Assembly: GCA_019415925.1 (NCBI GenBank)
Contig: DXYG01000076.1
Span: 1-13,104 of the forward strand
Source: Clostridiales bacterium
GTDB taxonomy: Bacteria; Bacillota; Clostridia; Oscillospirales; Acutalibacteraceae
DNA length: 13,104 bases
Direction of reading: 5' to 3'
Of this stretch, positions 1 to 7,892 are shown piece by piece (position 1 is the first letter of the stretch; each line of letters opens with the position of its first letter). Both the position numbers and the translations under genes were made by a program. The notes beneath the pieces were generated by a model that ran no database searches, was not told the origin of the DNA, and saw only the letters and a program-made list of their open reading frames with translations.

Positions 1-50
1 AATTGCATTGCAATTTTTGTGTGGACACGGCTCGCCGTGTCCCTACGTCA
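1..50. repeat. Palindromic (REP-like) intergenic repeat at window edge
   Basis: Two perfect inverted repeats lie side by side. Positions 1-15 form an AT-rich palindrome (AATTGCA, one base, TGCAATT). Positions 23-31 and 34-42 form a 9-base GC-rich palindrome (GGACACGGC, TC, GCCGTGTCC) followed by CTAC. Read on the minus strand the core is GTAGGGACACGGC, GA, GCCGTGTCC, a layout typical of dispersed REP-like intergenic repeats in Clostridia genomes. It lies beyond the terminator of the pullulanase operon and has no U-run, so it is not an obvious terminator. The element may continue outside the window. Calling it a dispersed repeat is inference, since only one copy is visible here. Confidence 0.45.
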
Positions 51-123
51 ACGTTTCTATAATTCCAACGCTACATTATGGTTTAAATGCTCAAATCAGT
101 TATAATTTTTATTACATAAAAAC

Positions 124-146
124 GGGCTGACCAAAAAGGTCAGCCC
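124..146 (-). terminator. Rho-independent terminator of the pullulanase operon
   Basis: A perfect 9-bp stem (GGGCTGACC / GGTCAGCCC) encloses a five-base loop. Read on the minus strand it is followed by GTTTTTATG. It starts 20 bases past the stop codon of the dockerin pullulanase, as expected for the end of that transcript. On the plus strand the stem is also followed by a short T-run (TGAATTTTT), so it may stop transcription from both sides. Confidence 0.85.
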
Positions 147-165
147 TGAATTTTTAGTTTAAAGA

Positions 166-3100
166 TTAACCAATTGTAATCTGCTTTGCTATTGGAGCAT
201 CGGGATTAGTTTCGGGGTTATCTGTGTAGAATGTAAGGAATTCGCCTGTTGCTAGCTTGGAGTCATCAATTACAACCCACATTTCATTGTCAACGAAGCC
301 CTTGTAGTCAATTGTCTGTGTCGAACCCTTATTAGATACGATTACGTTGTAAGTACCTGCACCTCTGTATGTGAAGTTGTACTCAAACCAACCGTCGCCG
401 TCTTCATCTGTAGCAGCTACGCCGGGCCATACAGCAGAGTCGTTGGGTGTGTAGTTACCCTTATCAACGCCCTTGAGGTCAGAACCCCAAATCCAGAGTG
501 TGGGTGCCCATGTGAGTGAGCCGCTGTGCTTGAAGTGGAGGTTGATGTCAAGGCTTGATGCAATATAGTTGTAGTTAACTTCGAGAGTAGCACCGTAAGG
601 AATCTTGCCGGCAGCCTTTGCAGGATAGTTATCCTTATCAGCTGCATAACCTACAACCTTGAAGTCTTCTGTAGAATAGTCAGAACCAACACGACCAACG
701 ATTTCTTCGGAAGCTGTAAGCTGCTGCTGATTTCCGTCTGCATCTGTGTAGTAGTGATTTACAACTACCTTACCCTCTGCTACACGGAAGCCTGCAAGCT
801 GTTTTGAAAGCATTGTGCAGTCAGCTACATTAGCAGCGTCATCATAGTTGAGGTCAAGACCTGCAACCTTTTCATCAGAAAGCTGTGAGTCGCCTACAAA
901 ATACTTCTGCATTTCAGTAACGTCCATAATGTTTACGTTGCCGTCACCGTTGAAGTCTGCGTTAAGAATAGACTCAGGAACATAGTCCTTGTAGTAATAT
1001 GTTACTTCAGCAGGTGTTTCACCGAATTTACCTGTAACGTCGCCTTCAATATTTGAAATTTCATATGTATCGGAAATTGCAGCACTGGGTGAAGTCTGAT
1101 AGCCTGTGCCGATTGAGCCCTGAAGAACTACAGAATCGTCAAGCTTTTCATCGTCTGACTCGTAAACATAGTTTACAACAACCTTACCCATATCAGAGTG
1201 GATATCTGCTGCTTCATAGCTTTCCTTATCAACGGCAATTACTGCTGAGTATGCAGGAACTGTAAATGTTGAACCAGTAACTTCGCCGAGCTTGTCAAGA
1301 CCTGCTGACGCGTTATTTGCAATAACAACCCAGTCTGTTACAGAAGTATCAGCAAGTGTTACATCAGCTGCTGTATCAGCACTGTTGAAGATTACAGCAA
1401 GCTTGCTCCATTCGCCTTCAGTATTGTTAGCGATTGTATAAGCAATCTGATTTGAATAGGATTTCTGTGAGTCATTAAATGTGAATGCGTCCTGATATGA
1501 CTTGTCCATACATGTAAGAGGACTGAAGTTTGCCTTAATCTGCATCATACCCTTGTAGTATGAAACAACGTCAGCATAATCAACTACGTTCTGCCACTTA
1601 ATCATATTAAGTGTAGCGGCTGACTTGTAGCTGTTTGTGTCGCCGTCCTTAGTTCGGCACATTTCTTCGCCGGCAAGCATAAATGAAATACCCTGTGAAG
1701 CGTAAACAATTGCGCCGCCGAGCTTGTTCATCTTAACAGCAGTTGCCTCACGAACGCCGTATTTAGCAAGTGCTGTTGAACCGAGAATCTGGTCATAAAG
1801 AGTTGCGTTATCGTGGCAAGCTGCATAGGTTACACACTGTGAGGGTGCGCTTGCAAGCCAGTTGAATCTGCCTGATGAGTTAGCTCTTACGCCGTATCTG
1901 ATGTTGGGAGCAGATGTTTTTGCGCCCTGAACAAAGCCCTGATTAGCAATATTCATACAGCCGCCCTTGATACCGTCACGGATTGCGTCGTTAAAGAGAG
2001 CGATTCTGTCGCTGAGCTTTGTAGCATTAGCCTGTGTAGCAGGATAGAACTTTTCACCTGAGCAAGTGTTTTTAGGATGAGAAGAGTCGCCGCCTGTCCA
2101 GCCTTCGCCCCATGTTGTGATTCTCGGGTCAACTGCGTCAAGAGCTTCTCTTGCTAAGTTCATTGTTTCAACATCCATAATTCCCATAAGGTCAAAACGG
2201 AAGCCGTCAACGTGGTACTCATTTACCCAGTAAAGAAGTGACTGAATTACAAAATCTCTGTACATTGCACGTTCTGTTGCGCACTCATTGCCGCAGCCTG
2301 TACCGTTGGAGAATGCACCTGTCTTTGTCATTCTGTAGTAGTAGTTTGGTACTGTAGACTGGAAGCAGGAATCAGTTGAGTATGTATGGTTGTAAACAAC
2401 GTCCATAACTACGGAAATACCTGCGTTGTGAAGAGCCTGAATCATTGATTTACACTCTTTGATTCTTACGTTACCGTCATAGGGGTTTGAAGAATAAGAG
2501 CCTTCGGGAACGTTGTAGTTCTGTGGGTCGTAACCCCAGTTGAACTGTGAATCAGAACCCATTTCATTGATTGACTGGAAGTCATAGAAGGGGTTAAGCT
2601 GAACAGTTGTTACGCCAAGCTCTTTGAGGTAATCAATACAGGTTGAAATATTGCCCTCACCGTTGAGTGTTGTACCTGTTTCGGTGAAAGCCATAAACTT
2701 TCCTCTGTTTGCTTCTGATACGCCTGAAGCAGGGTCATAAGAAAAGTCCTTAACGTGAAGCTCCCATACTGATGAATCTGTTGACTCATCCAACAGAACG
2801 TGATTGTCATTTTCCCAGCCTTCGGGATCTGTTGAGTCAAGGTCACAAACCATTGAACGCTTACCGTTTACGCCTGTAGCAACTGAATAAACGTCCTGTG
2901 TTTCCTTAGTTGTTGTCTTTGTACCTGTAGTGTTGGCAGCTGTGATTGTGTAGGTGTAGTACTGGTTTTTGAGGTCACCCTCAACTGTTGTTGTCCATAC
3001 TCCTGTCCACTTTTCGCCGTCCATAAGCTTTTCAAGGGGACAAGTGCCGATATCCTCTGCACCCTCCTCTGTGTCCGAACCTGTTGCATAAAGATTCAGC

Positions 3101-3354
3101 GACACTTCTGTGGCTGTAGGAGACCAAACCTTAAAGGTTGTGCTCTCGGGTGAATATGTTGCACCCAAATCACGCTTTGTGTATGCATATTCGCTATCGA
3201 TTGCTTCACAAGCCTGTGTATAGGCAGAATCTGCAACGATATCAGCCGAAACGGGTTCGGAATCGGTTGTAGCAGCAAAACCTGATACAACGCTTGTTGA
3301 AGCGAGCATACATACAGCGAGAACAGCAGCCATAAGCTTCTTTGTAGTTCTCAT
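166..3354 (-). CDS. Secreted type I pullulanase (GH13) with dockerin and probable CBM26
   Basis: This 1062-residue extracellular enzyme should hydrolyse alpha-1,6 branch links of pullulan, amylopectin or limit dextrins. Residues 1-28 are a signal peptide (KK, hydrophobic core, GFAA). Residues about 62-160 look like a CBM48-type N-domain. The GH13 barrel carries FNWGYDP (271-277, the YNWGYDP hallmark of type I pullulanases with F for Y), DVVYNHTY (318-325), GFRFDLMGI (384-392, nucleophile D388), WGEGW (415-419, acid/base E417) and HDN (514-516, stabiliser D515). Two MucBP-like repeats (about 722-790 and 861-930) flank a dockerin (about 798-856) with two full calcium loops starting at D800 and D834. 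The tail (about 935-1040) has WIWG, WPG and DGW features of a CBM26 starch-binding module; CBM41 is the alternative. There is no sortase motif or C-terminal membrane helix. The ATG start has an AGGAGG site 10 bases upstream. It lies 64 bases after its paralog and is probably co-transcribed with it. Confidence 0.93.
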   Translation of the reverse strand: MRTTKKLMAAVLAVCMLASTSVVSGFAATTDSEPVSADIVADSAYTQACEAIDSEYAYTKRDLGATYSPESTTFKVWSPTATEVSLNLYATGSDTEEGAEDIGTCPLEKLMDGEKWTGVWTTTVEGDLKNQYYTYTITAANTTGTKTTTKETQDVYSVATGVNGKRSMVCDLDSTDPEGWENDNHVLLDESTDSSVWELHVKDFSYDPASGVSEANRGKFMAFTETGTTLNGEGNISTCIDYLKELGVTTVQLNPFYDFQSINEMGSDSQFNWGYDPQNYNVPEGSYSSNPYDGNVRIKECKSMIQALHNAGISVVMDVVYNHTYSTDSCFQSTVPNYYYRMTKTGAFSNGTGCGNECATERAMYRDFVIQSLLYWVNEYHVDGFRFDLMGIMDVETMNLAREALDAVDPRITTWGEGWTGGDSSHPKNTCSGEKFYPATQANATKLSDRIALFNDAIRDGIKGGCMNIANQGFVQGAKTSAPNIRYGVRANSSGRFNWLASAPSQCVTYAACHDNATLYDQILGSTALAKYGVREATAVKMNKLGGAIVYASQGISFMLAGEEMCRTKDGDTNSYKSAATLNMIKWQNVVDYADVVSYYKGMMQIKANFSPLTCMDKSYQDAFTFNDSQKSYSNQIAYTIANNTEGEWSKLAVIFNSADTAADVTLADTSVTDWVVIANNASAGLDKLGEVTGSTFTVPAYSAVIAVDKESYEAADIHSDMGKVVVNYVYESDDEKLDDSVVLQGSIGTGYQTSPSAAISDTYEISNIEGDVTGKFGETPAEVTYYYKDYVPESILNADFNGDGNVNIMDVTEMQKYFVGDSQLSDEKVAGLDLNYDDAANVADCTMLSKQLAGFRVAEGKVVVNHYYTDADGNQQQLTASEEIVGRVGSDYSTEDFKVVGYAADKDNYPAKAAGKIPYGATLEVNYNYIASSLDINLHFKHSGSLTWAPTLWIWGSDLKGVDKGNYTPNDSAVWPGVAATDEDGDGWFEYNFTYRGAGTYNVIVSNKGSTQTIDYKGFVDNEMWVVIDDSKLATGEFLTFYTDNPETNPDAPIAKQITIG

Positions 3355-3390
3355 AAATAATATTCCTCCTTAATAAATTCTTATAATCTA

Positions 3391-3405
3391 TTCCGCAAAG
3401 CGGAA
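3391..3405 (-). other. Short intercistronic hairpin between the two pullulanase genes
   Basis: TTCCGC, AAA, GCGGAA forms a perfect 6-bp stem with a 3-base loop in the 64-base gap between the pullulanase genes. Neither strand shows a T-run behind it, so it does not look like a terminator. On the minus-strand mRNA it lies about 20 bases before the AGGAGG of the dockerin pullulanase. It could act as an RNA processing or stability element that sets the ratio of the two enzymes, but this is speculative. No good -35/-10 pair was found in the gap, which favours a shared transcript. Confidence 0.35.
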
Positions 3406-3418
3406 ATAACTACCTTTA

Positions 3419-6277
3419 TTATTCTTCAACGTCCATATTCTCTCTGAACTTTTTTATTCCCTTTACGTGAGAATAAATTGCAGAGGCAATGCAGAGTGTG
3501 AGGATTACTCCTGCTCCGATATAAATATATATCAGTAAATCTGCAAGAGGGTCGGGAGTTGACGAATAGTTCAGCAAAACATTGATTTCGCCTTTTTTAA
3601 AAGCGCCCGATGAATTTTCGGGAATTCTAATCAGCGACATATCTTCATACTCATTTTCGGGTACGGAATAGCTCTCGCCCTCCTTGCCCTTGTATGTCTT
3701 TTTCTCAATGATTTTGCCTTTATCGTCCATATAGATTGCATTGACAATACATACTGATTTGTCGGTATCGTCGGTTACTCTTGTGTACTTATATGTAACG
3801 GTTGTTTCACCGCTGTTTACTTTTCCTGCACCGTTGTTAGGAAGACTATCAAGAACGAGGCTGTAATTTTCAATTGACGGAAGCTCAGGAGTAAAGTACT
3901 GCTCTCCCTCTCTGTTGCGGATTACATATGAATCTGCAAGCTCCGTGTTATTGACATCGTCAACAAACTTGAAAATAACCCTTGACATTTTGCCTTCAAA
4001 TTCTTCAACGTAAACGCTTGCGTGCTTTACGCTGTTTTCAAAAACATCGGAAGAATCACCGCTTGACTGCTTTATGTCGTAATTGAGGGAGTCAGCAAAA
4101 TCGGTAACATCATAGGCTGTGCCAAGCTCGCCGCTTACGGTCTGCTTTTTGATAAGCTCCTTTGTTTTGTTATCGTAGTAGCTTACTACAACGGCACCCT
4201 CGTCATCGGAAATACCTGCTGTTTCGTAGCTTTTTTTGTCAACAAGAATTGCCGCCGAATGAGCCTTTAACTTAACAGAGCCGCTGACTTCTCCGAGGTT
4301 TCTGAGTCCTGCTGTTTCTTCATCGGCAATTCTTATCCATTCGCCGCTTATTGTGACCGTCTGTTCTTCATCACCGCCGTTGAAGATTACGCACATCTTG
4401 CTCCATTTGTCGCTGACAGTGTTGTTTATTGTGTAGCCCGTTACGCCCTTAGGAACATTTTCAATATATGTGAGGTTGTTTGCTGTCATTGCAGTGCAAT
4501 CCTTAAATGCTTCAAAGCTTTCTCGGATTTTGAGAAGTCCTCTGTAATATTCAACAATGTCGCTGAAATTATCAAGATTCTTCCAGTCAATCATATTTTC
4601 TTCTCTGCTTGAAGCGTAGGAATTCTCGTCTCCGTCCTTACTTCTGGCAAATTCCTCGCCTGAAAACATAAACGGAATTCCCTGAGAGGTTATAACAATT
4701 GCGGCTGAAAGCTTGTTCATACTTACGAGGTCCTCGTAACGCTTGCGGTACTCCTTGTCTTTTCCGTAAACAGAATCAACAAGCTTATCGTAAAGGCAGA
4801 GGTTATCGTGGCAGGATGCGTAGGTAACGCACTGTGAAGGAACACTCGCCCAGCCTGTTGAAGTATCGGACTGACCTGCAATTCCTGTTTTGAGTGCCGC
4901 ACGTGAAGAGCCTGACTGAATAAATCCCTTGTCAACGCCGCCTGTGCTTCCTTTTATTGCATCACGTATTGTATCATCAAACGCCCCGATTCGGCTATCA
5001 AGCTTCTTTAAATTCTTCTGGTTTGCCATAACAGTACCCTCGTCGCACTGTGTAGGCATATCCCATGCTTCTCCGTACATTAAAATCTTTTTGCCGCTTC
5101 CGTCCTCATAGAGATTATCAAGGGCACTTCTGATGCTGTTCATTGTTGTGACGTCGTGAAGTCCCATCAAATCAAAACGGAAACCGTCAACGTGATACTC
5201 CTTTGCCCAATAGGTTACGGAGTCAATCATATACTTTCTGAACATAGCGTGTTCAGACGCAGTGTCGTTGCTGCAACCTGAGCCGTTTGAGAATGTTCCG
5301 TCGTCGTTCATTCTGTAATAATAATTCGGAACGGTATCCTGAAAAGCGGAGTCTGTAGAGTAGGTGTGGTTATAAACAACGTCCATAATAACACCGATTC
5401 CTGCGTTATGGAGTGCCTGAATCATCTGCTTACATTCTTTTACTCTTGTACTGCCGTTGTAGGGATTTGTCGAATAAGAGCCCTCGGGACAGTTGTAGTT
5501 TACAGGGTCATAACCCCAGTTATACTGCTTATTAATATCCTTGCTCTCGTCAACGGAGCCAAAGTCATAAAACGGCATAATCTGAACGTACTTTACGCCG
5601 AGCTTTTTAAGGTAATCAACGCAGGTTGAGGTTGCACCCTGAATGCCGTCAACGGTTGTGCCCTCTTCGGTAAAAGCAAGGAACTTTCCCCTGTGCTTTT
5701 CGGAAACTCCGCTTGACTCGGAAGAAGAAAAGTCGGCAACGGAAACCTCCCAGACTGACGCATCAGTCTGATTATTAACAAGGATATGCTTGTCATTTTC
5801 CCAACCCTCGGGATTAGTTTTTGACAAATCAACAACCATTGAACGTTTGCCGTTTACACCGCAAGCCTTCGCATAAATGTCGTATGTTTCTTTAACGCTG
5901 TTGCCGTGCTTTACGGTATATGTGTAGTATTTGCCTGCAAGGTCGCCGTAAACCTTGCACGACCACACGCCTGTTTTCTTGTCGAGAACGAGAGCCTTGG
6001 ACTCGAGTACGCCTGCATCTCCCTCTTCGTCACTGCCGTGCTCGTAAATATTCACCTTTATGCTTGACGCATTCGGTGACCATACTTTAAACACGGTTGC
6101 ATCCTTGCCGTAGGTTGCACCCAAGTCTGAGCCTGTATATGTTGTTTTATCCAGAGCAGCAGCATATGCCTGATAGTCCGTTTTTTTGTTAGTTGCTGCG
6201 GCAGAAGCCTCTGCCATACACATTGAGCCAATCATCATAAATGCCATTACTCCCGTTAGAATTTTTTTGAAAAGCAA
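3419..6277 (-). CDS. Membrane-anchored type I pullulanase (GH13), TTG start
   Basis: This 952-residue paralog of the downstream dockerin enzyme should debranch alpha-1,6 links at the cell surface. Residues 1-26 are a signal peptide ending in ASA. A CBM48-like N-domain spans about 50-140. The GH13 motifs are YNWGYDP (252-258), DVVYNHTY (299-306), GFRFDLMGL (365-373, nucleophile D369), YGEAW (401-405, acid/base E403) and HDN (490-492, stabiliser D491), so it looks catalytically intact. Three MucBP-like repeats follow (about 695-760, 765-831, 842-905). Residues about 912-935 are a hydrophobic helix with a basic cytoplasmic tail (HVKGIKK), so the enzyme is held in the membrane. It lacks a dockerin and the CBM26-like tail. 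The start is TTG at 6275-6277: GGAGG sits 8 bases upstream and the first in-frame ATG would cut into the signal peptide. It is the first gene of the pair and has a candidate promoter just upstream. Confidence 0.93.
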   Translation of the reverse strand: MLFKKILTGVMAFMMIGSMCMAEASAAATNKKTDYQAYAAALDKTTYTGSDLGATYGKDATVFKVWSPNASSIKVNIYEHGSDEEGDAGVLESKALVLDKKTGVWSCKVYGDLAGKYYTYTVKHGNSVKETYDIYAKACGVNGKRSMVVDLSKTNPEGWENDKHILVNNQTDASVWEVSVADFSSSESSGVSEKHRGKFLAFTEEGTTVDGIQGATSTCVDYLKKLGVKYVQIMPFYDFGSVDESKDINKQYNWGYDPVNYNCPEGSYSTNPYNGSTRVKECKQMIQALHNAGIGVIMDVVYNHTYSTDSAFQDTVPNYYYRMNDDGTFSNGSGCSNDTASEHAMFRKYMIDSVTYWAKEYHVDGFRFDLMGLHDVTTMNSIRSALDNLYEDGSGKKILMYGEAWDMPTQCDEGTVMANQKNLKKLDSRIGAFDDTIRDAIKGSTGGVDKGFIQSGSSRAALKTGIAGQSDTSTGWASVPSQCVTYASCHDNLCLYDKLVDSVYGKDKEYRKRYEDLVSMNKLSAAIVITSQGIPFMFSGEEFARSKDGDENSYASSREENMIDWKNLDNFSDIVEYYRGLLKIRESFEAFKDCTAMTANNLTYIENVPKGVTGYTINNTVSDKWSKMCVIFNGGDEEQTVTISGEWIRIADEETAGLRNLGEVSGSVKLKAHSAAILVDKKSYETAGISDDEGAVVVSYYDNKTKELIKKQTVSGELGTAYDVTDFADSLNYDIKQSSGDSSDVFENSVKHASVYVEEFEGKMSRVIFKFVDDVNNTELADSYVIRNREGEQYFTPELPSIENYSLVLDSLPNNGAGKVNSGETTVTYKYTRVTDDTDKSVCIVNAIYMDDKGKIIEKKTYKGKEGESYSVPENEYEDMSLIRIPENSSGAFKKGEINVLLNYSSTPDPLADLLIYIYIGAGVILTLCIASAIYSHVKGIKKFRENMDVEE

Positions 6278-6285
6278 TTAAAATG

Positions 6286-6290
6286 CCTCC
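6286..6290 (-). promoter_or_regulatory. Ribosome binding site fixing a TTG start
   Basis: The minus strand reads AGGAGG, with GGAGG at these positions, 8 bases before a TTG codon at 6275-6277. The TTG is followed at once by a basic, hydrophobic signal peptide (LFKKILTG). The nearest in-frame ATG is codon 11, inside the hydrophobic core and badly spaced from this site. The TTG is therefore the best start for the membrane-anchored pullulanase. Confidence 0.8.
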
Positions 6291-6315
6291 TGACTGATTG
6301 CATTCCATTTAGATA

Positions 6316-6344
6316 ATTTTATCATATTATGCTCTTGATTTTAA
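6316..6344 (-). promoter_or_regulatory. Candidate extended -10 promoter of the pullulanase operon
   Basis: On the minus strand a -10 box TAAAAT (6316-6321) is preceded directly by TGA (6322-6324), giving an extended -10. The sequence 17 bases upstream is TTAAAA (6339-6344), a poor -35. Transcription would start near 6309 and leave a leader of about 30 bases before the TTG start. The extended -10 supports the call; the weak -35 may point to an activator or modest basal strength. I looked for a CcpA cre-like palindrome around it and found no convincing one. Confidence 0.5.
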
Positions 6345-6470
6345 TTCTGATTTAGAACAATCGTATTAAAGGAGGTTTTTATACTGTAGAAAATTGTATG
6401 AATTTTATGTGCATTTTGCCTAACTAATATTTACCAAATTTTGTTATTTATGGATTTAAAAAATAAAATA

Positions 6471-6506
6471 ACTCCGAATGCAGGTGAATAATAAGACATT
6501 CGGAGT
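6471..6506 (-). terminator. Rho-independent terminator of the enolase gene
   Basis: A perfect 10-bp inverted repeat (ACTCCGAATG at 6471-6480 and CATTCGGAGT at 6497-6506) encloses a 16-base loop. On the minus strand it is followed by TATTTTATTTTTT. It begins 13 bases past the enolase stop codon. This isolates enolase transcription from the pullulanase operon downstream, which therefore needs its own promoter. Confidence 0.8.
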
Positions 6507-6519
6507 TTTTAGGAAGATA

Positions 6520-7785
6520 TTAAATATTCAATCCGTAGCGTGACGAATTTATCAGCGTACTTTCAATTCTCAGCAAGCGATTGTACTTGCTTACTCTGTC
6601 TGTTCGGCAGGGTGCGCCTGTTTTTATCTGACCTGCATTCACTGCAACGGCAATATCAGCAATTGAGGTGTCCTCGGTTTCGCCGCTTCGGTGTGAAATA
6701 ATTGTGCTGTAGCCTGCTTTTTGAGCAGTGTCGATTGCTTCAAAAGTTTCGGTGAGCGTTCCTATCTGATTGATTTTTATAAGAATTGAATTTGCCGCTC
6801 CTATTTCAATTCCGTGTTTAAGGCGTTTGGTGTTGGTAACAAATAAATCGTCGCCTACAAGCCTTAATCTGTCCCCTATCTTATCGGTGATTTTTGTCCA
6901 GCCGTCCCAGTCATATTCAGATAGCGGATCTTCAATTGAGATTATGGGGTATTCATTTACAAGCTTTTCAAAATATTCAGTTAACTTTTCGCTTGAAAGT
7001 TCAATTTTACGCTTAGGGAGCTTATAAACTCCCTCACGATACCACTCGGAGGCCGCCGCATCAAGCGCTATTTTGATTTCGTCTATTGAATAGCCTGCAA
7101 GCTCAATTGCGCTGACAATAAGCTCAATTGCCTGCTCGTCGCTTTCAAGACTCGGTGCATAGCCGCCCTCGTCACCTACTGCGGTGTTCATATTATACTC
7201 TTTGAGAATATTTCCCAATGTCTGATAGATTTCACAGCACTGCCTTAAGCCTTCCGAAAAGCAACAGGCACCGACGGGCACTATCATAAATTCCTGAATG
7301 TCAATGTTATTTGTTGCGTGAGCACCGCCGTTGAGAATATTCATCATAGGAACAGGCATTCTTACGGAATATACTCCTCCGATATAACGGAAAAGCGGAA
7401 GTTTGAGATGCTTTGCCGCCGCCTTTGCACAGGCAAGAGAAACGGCAAGAATTGCATTTGCACCGAGATTTTCTTTGTTTGGTGTGCCGTCAAGCTCAAT
7501 CATCTTATAGTCAATTGCGCACTGGTCAAAGGGTGAATCACCGTAAAGCTCGGAAGCGATTTTTGTATTAATATTTTCAACCGCCTTTGTAACTCCCTTG
7601 CCCATATAACGTGACTTATCTCCGTCACGAAGCTCAAGCGCCTCAAAAGCTCCTGTTGAAGCTCCCGACGGGACGGACGCTTTGGCATATGTTCCGTCTG
7701 AAAGTCCGATTTCCGCCTCAACGGTGGGATTGCCTCTTGAGTCAATTATTTCTCTGCCGATTACTTTTTCAATTGTGATTTTCAT
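6520..7785 (-). CDS. eno: Enolase (phosphopyruvate hydratase)
   Basis: Enolase converts 2-phosphoglycerate to phosphoenolpyruvate in cytoplasmic glycolysis. The 421-residue protein is near the usual bacterial length of about 430. Visible motifs are SGASTG (40-45, mobile loop), NGGAHA (152-157), GDEGG (204-208, catalytic E206), the magnesium ligands D242, E285 and D312, the signature ILIKINQIGTLTE (334-346, base K337), SHRSGETED (364-372) and K388. All catalytic residues are intact. The start is ATG at 7783-7785, with GGAGG 7 bases upstream; the longer reading to 7962 is an artefact that overlaps the divergent LysM gene. Oddities are two Cys pairs, at 174-175 and 183-184, where family members usually have other residues, and a PCRTDR variant near the C-terminus. 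The gene stands alone between a divergent promoter region and its own terminator. It may be the housekeeping copy or a second paralog. Confidence 0.95.
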   Translation of the reverse strand: MKITIEKVIGREIIDSRGNPTVEAEIGLSDGTYAKASVPSGASTGAFEALELRDGDKSRYMGKGVTKAVENINTKIASELYGDSPFDQCAIDYKMIELDGTPNKENLGANAILAVSLACAKAAAKHLKLPLFRYIGGVYSVRMPVPMMNILNGGAHATNNIDIQEFMIVPVGACCFSEGLRQCCEIYQTLGNILKEYNMNTAVGDEGGYAPSLESDEQAIELIVSAIELAGYSIDEIKIALDAAASEWYREGVYKLPKRKIELSSEKLTEYFEKLVNEYPIISIEDPLSEYDWDGWTKITDKIGDRLRLVGDDLFVTNTKRLKHGIEIGAANSILIKINQIGTLTETFEAIDTAQKAGYSTIISHRSGETEDTSIADIAVAVNAGQIKTGAPCRTDRVSKYNRLLRIESTLINSSRYGLNI

Positions 7786-7892
7786 AATATTACCTCCGGC
7801 TTTATTTTGCCGAGAATCAGGTGAAATATTCGCAGTATCAACAATGAAATCGCAAGCATATATTGTTATAAAGACAAAAAGGAGGATAATTA
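7786..7892. promoter_or_regulatory. Divergent control region between enolase and LysM genes
   Basis: These 107 bases separate two genes read outward and must hold both start signals. Toward enolase, GGAGGTA (7791-7797) is a strong ribosome site; the best -35/-10 pair (TTGCGA, 18 bases, GAATAT) is weak. Toward the LysM gene, AAAAAGGAGG ends at 7885, 7 bases before the ATG. A TGT-TATAAA extended -10 sits at 7864-7872 with no good -35, and it would leave only about 14 bases of leader. The ribosome sites are clear. The promoter boxes are tentative. Confidence 0.4.

Noticed and set aside
43..123. TATAAT-like sequences at 58-63 and 101-106 as plus-strand promoters
   Set aside because: Neither has a -35 at 16-18 bases, and no plus-strand gene follows; AT-rich DNA gives such matches by chance.
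3355..3418. A separate promoter for the dockerin pullulanase (TATAAG on the minus strand)
   Set aside because: No matching -35 is found at proper spacing, and the short gap without a terminator fits one shared transcript better.
6368..6450. A plus-strand AAAGGAGG that might start a small gene
   Set aside because: No start codon lies at usable spacing. The first ATG is about 22 bases away and opens a frame of only nine codons before a stop.
6291..6460. A catabolite-control (cre) operator before the pullulanase operon
   Set aside because: Regulation by carbon source would make sense, but no sequence near the promoter matches the palindromic cre consensus well enough to call.
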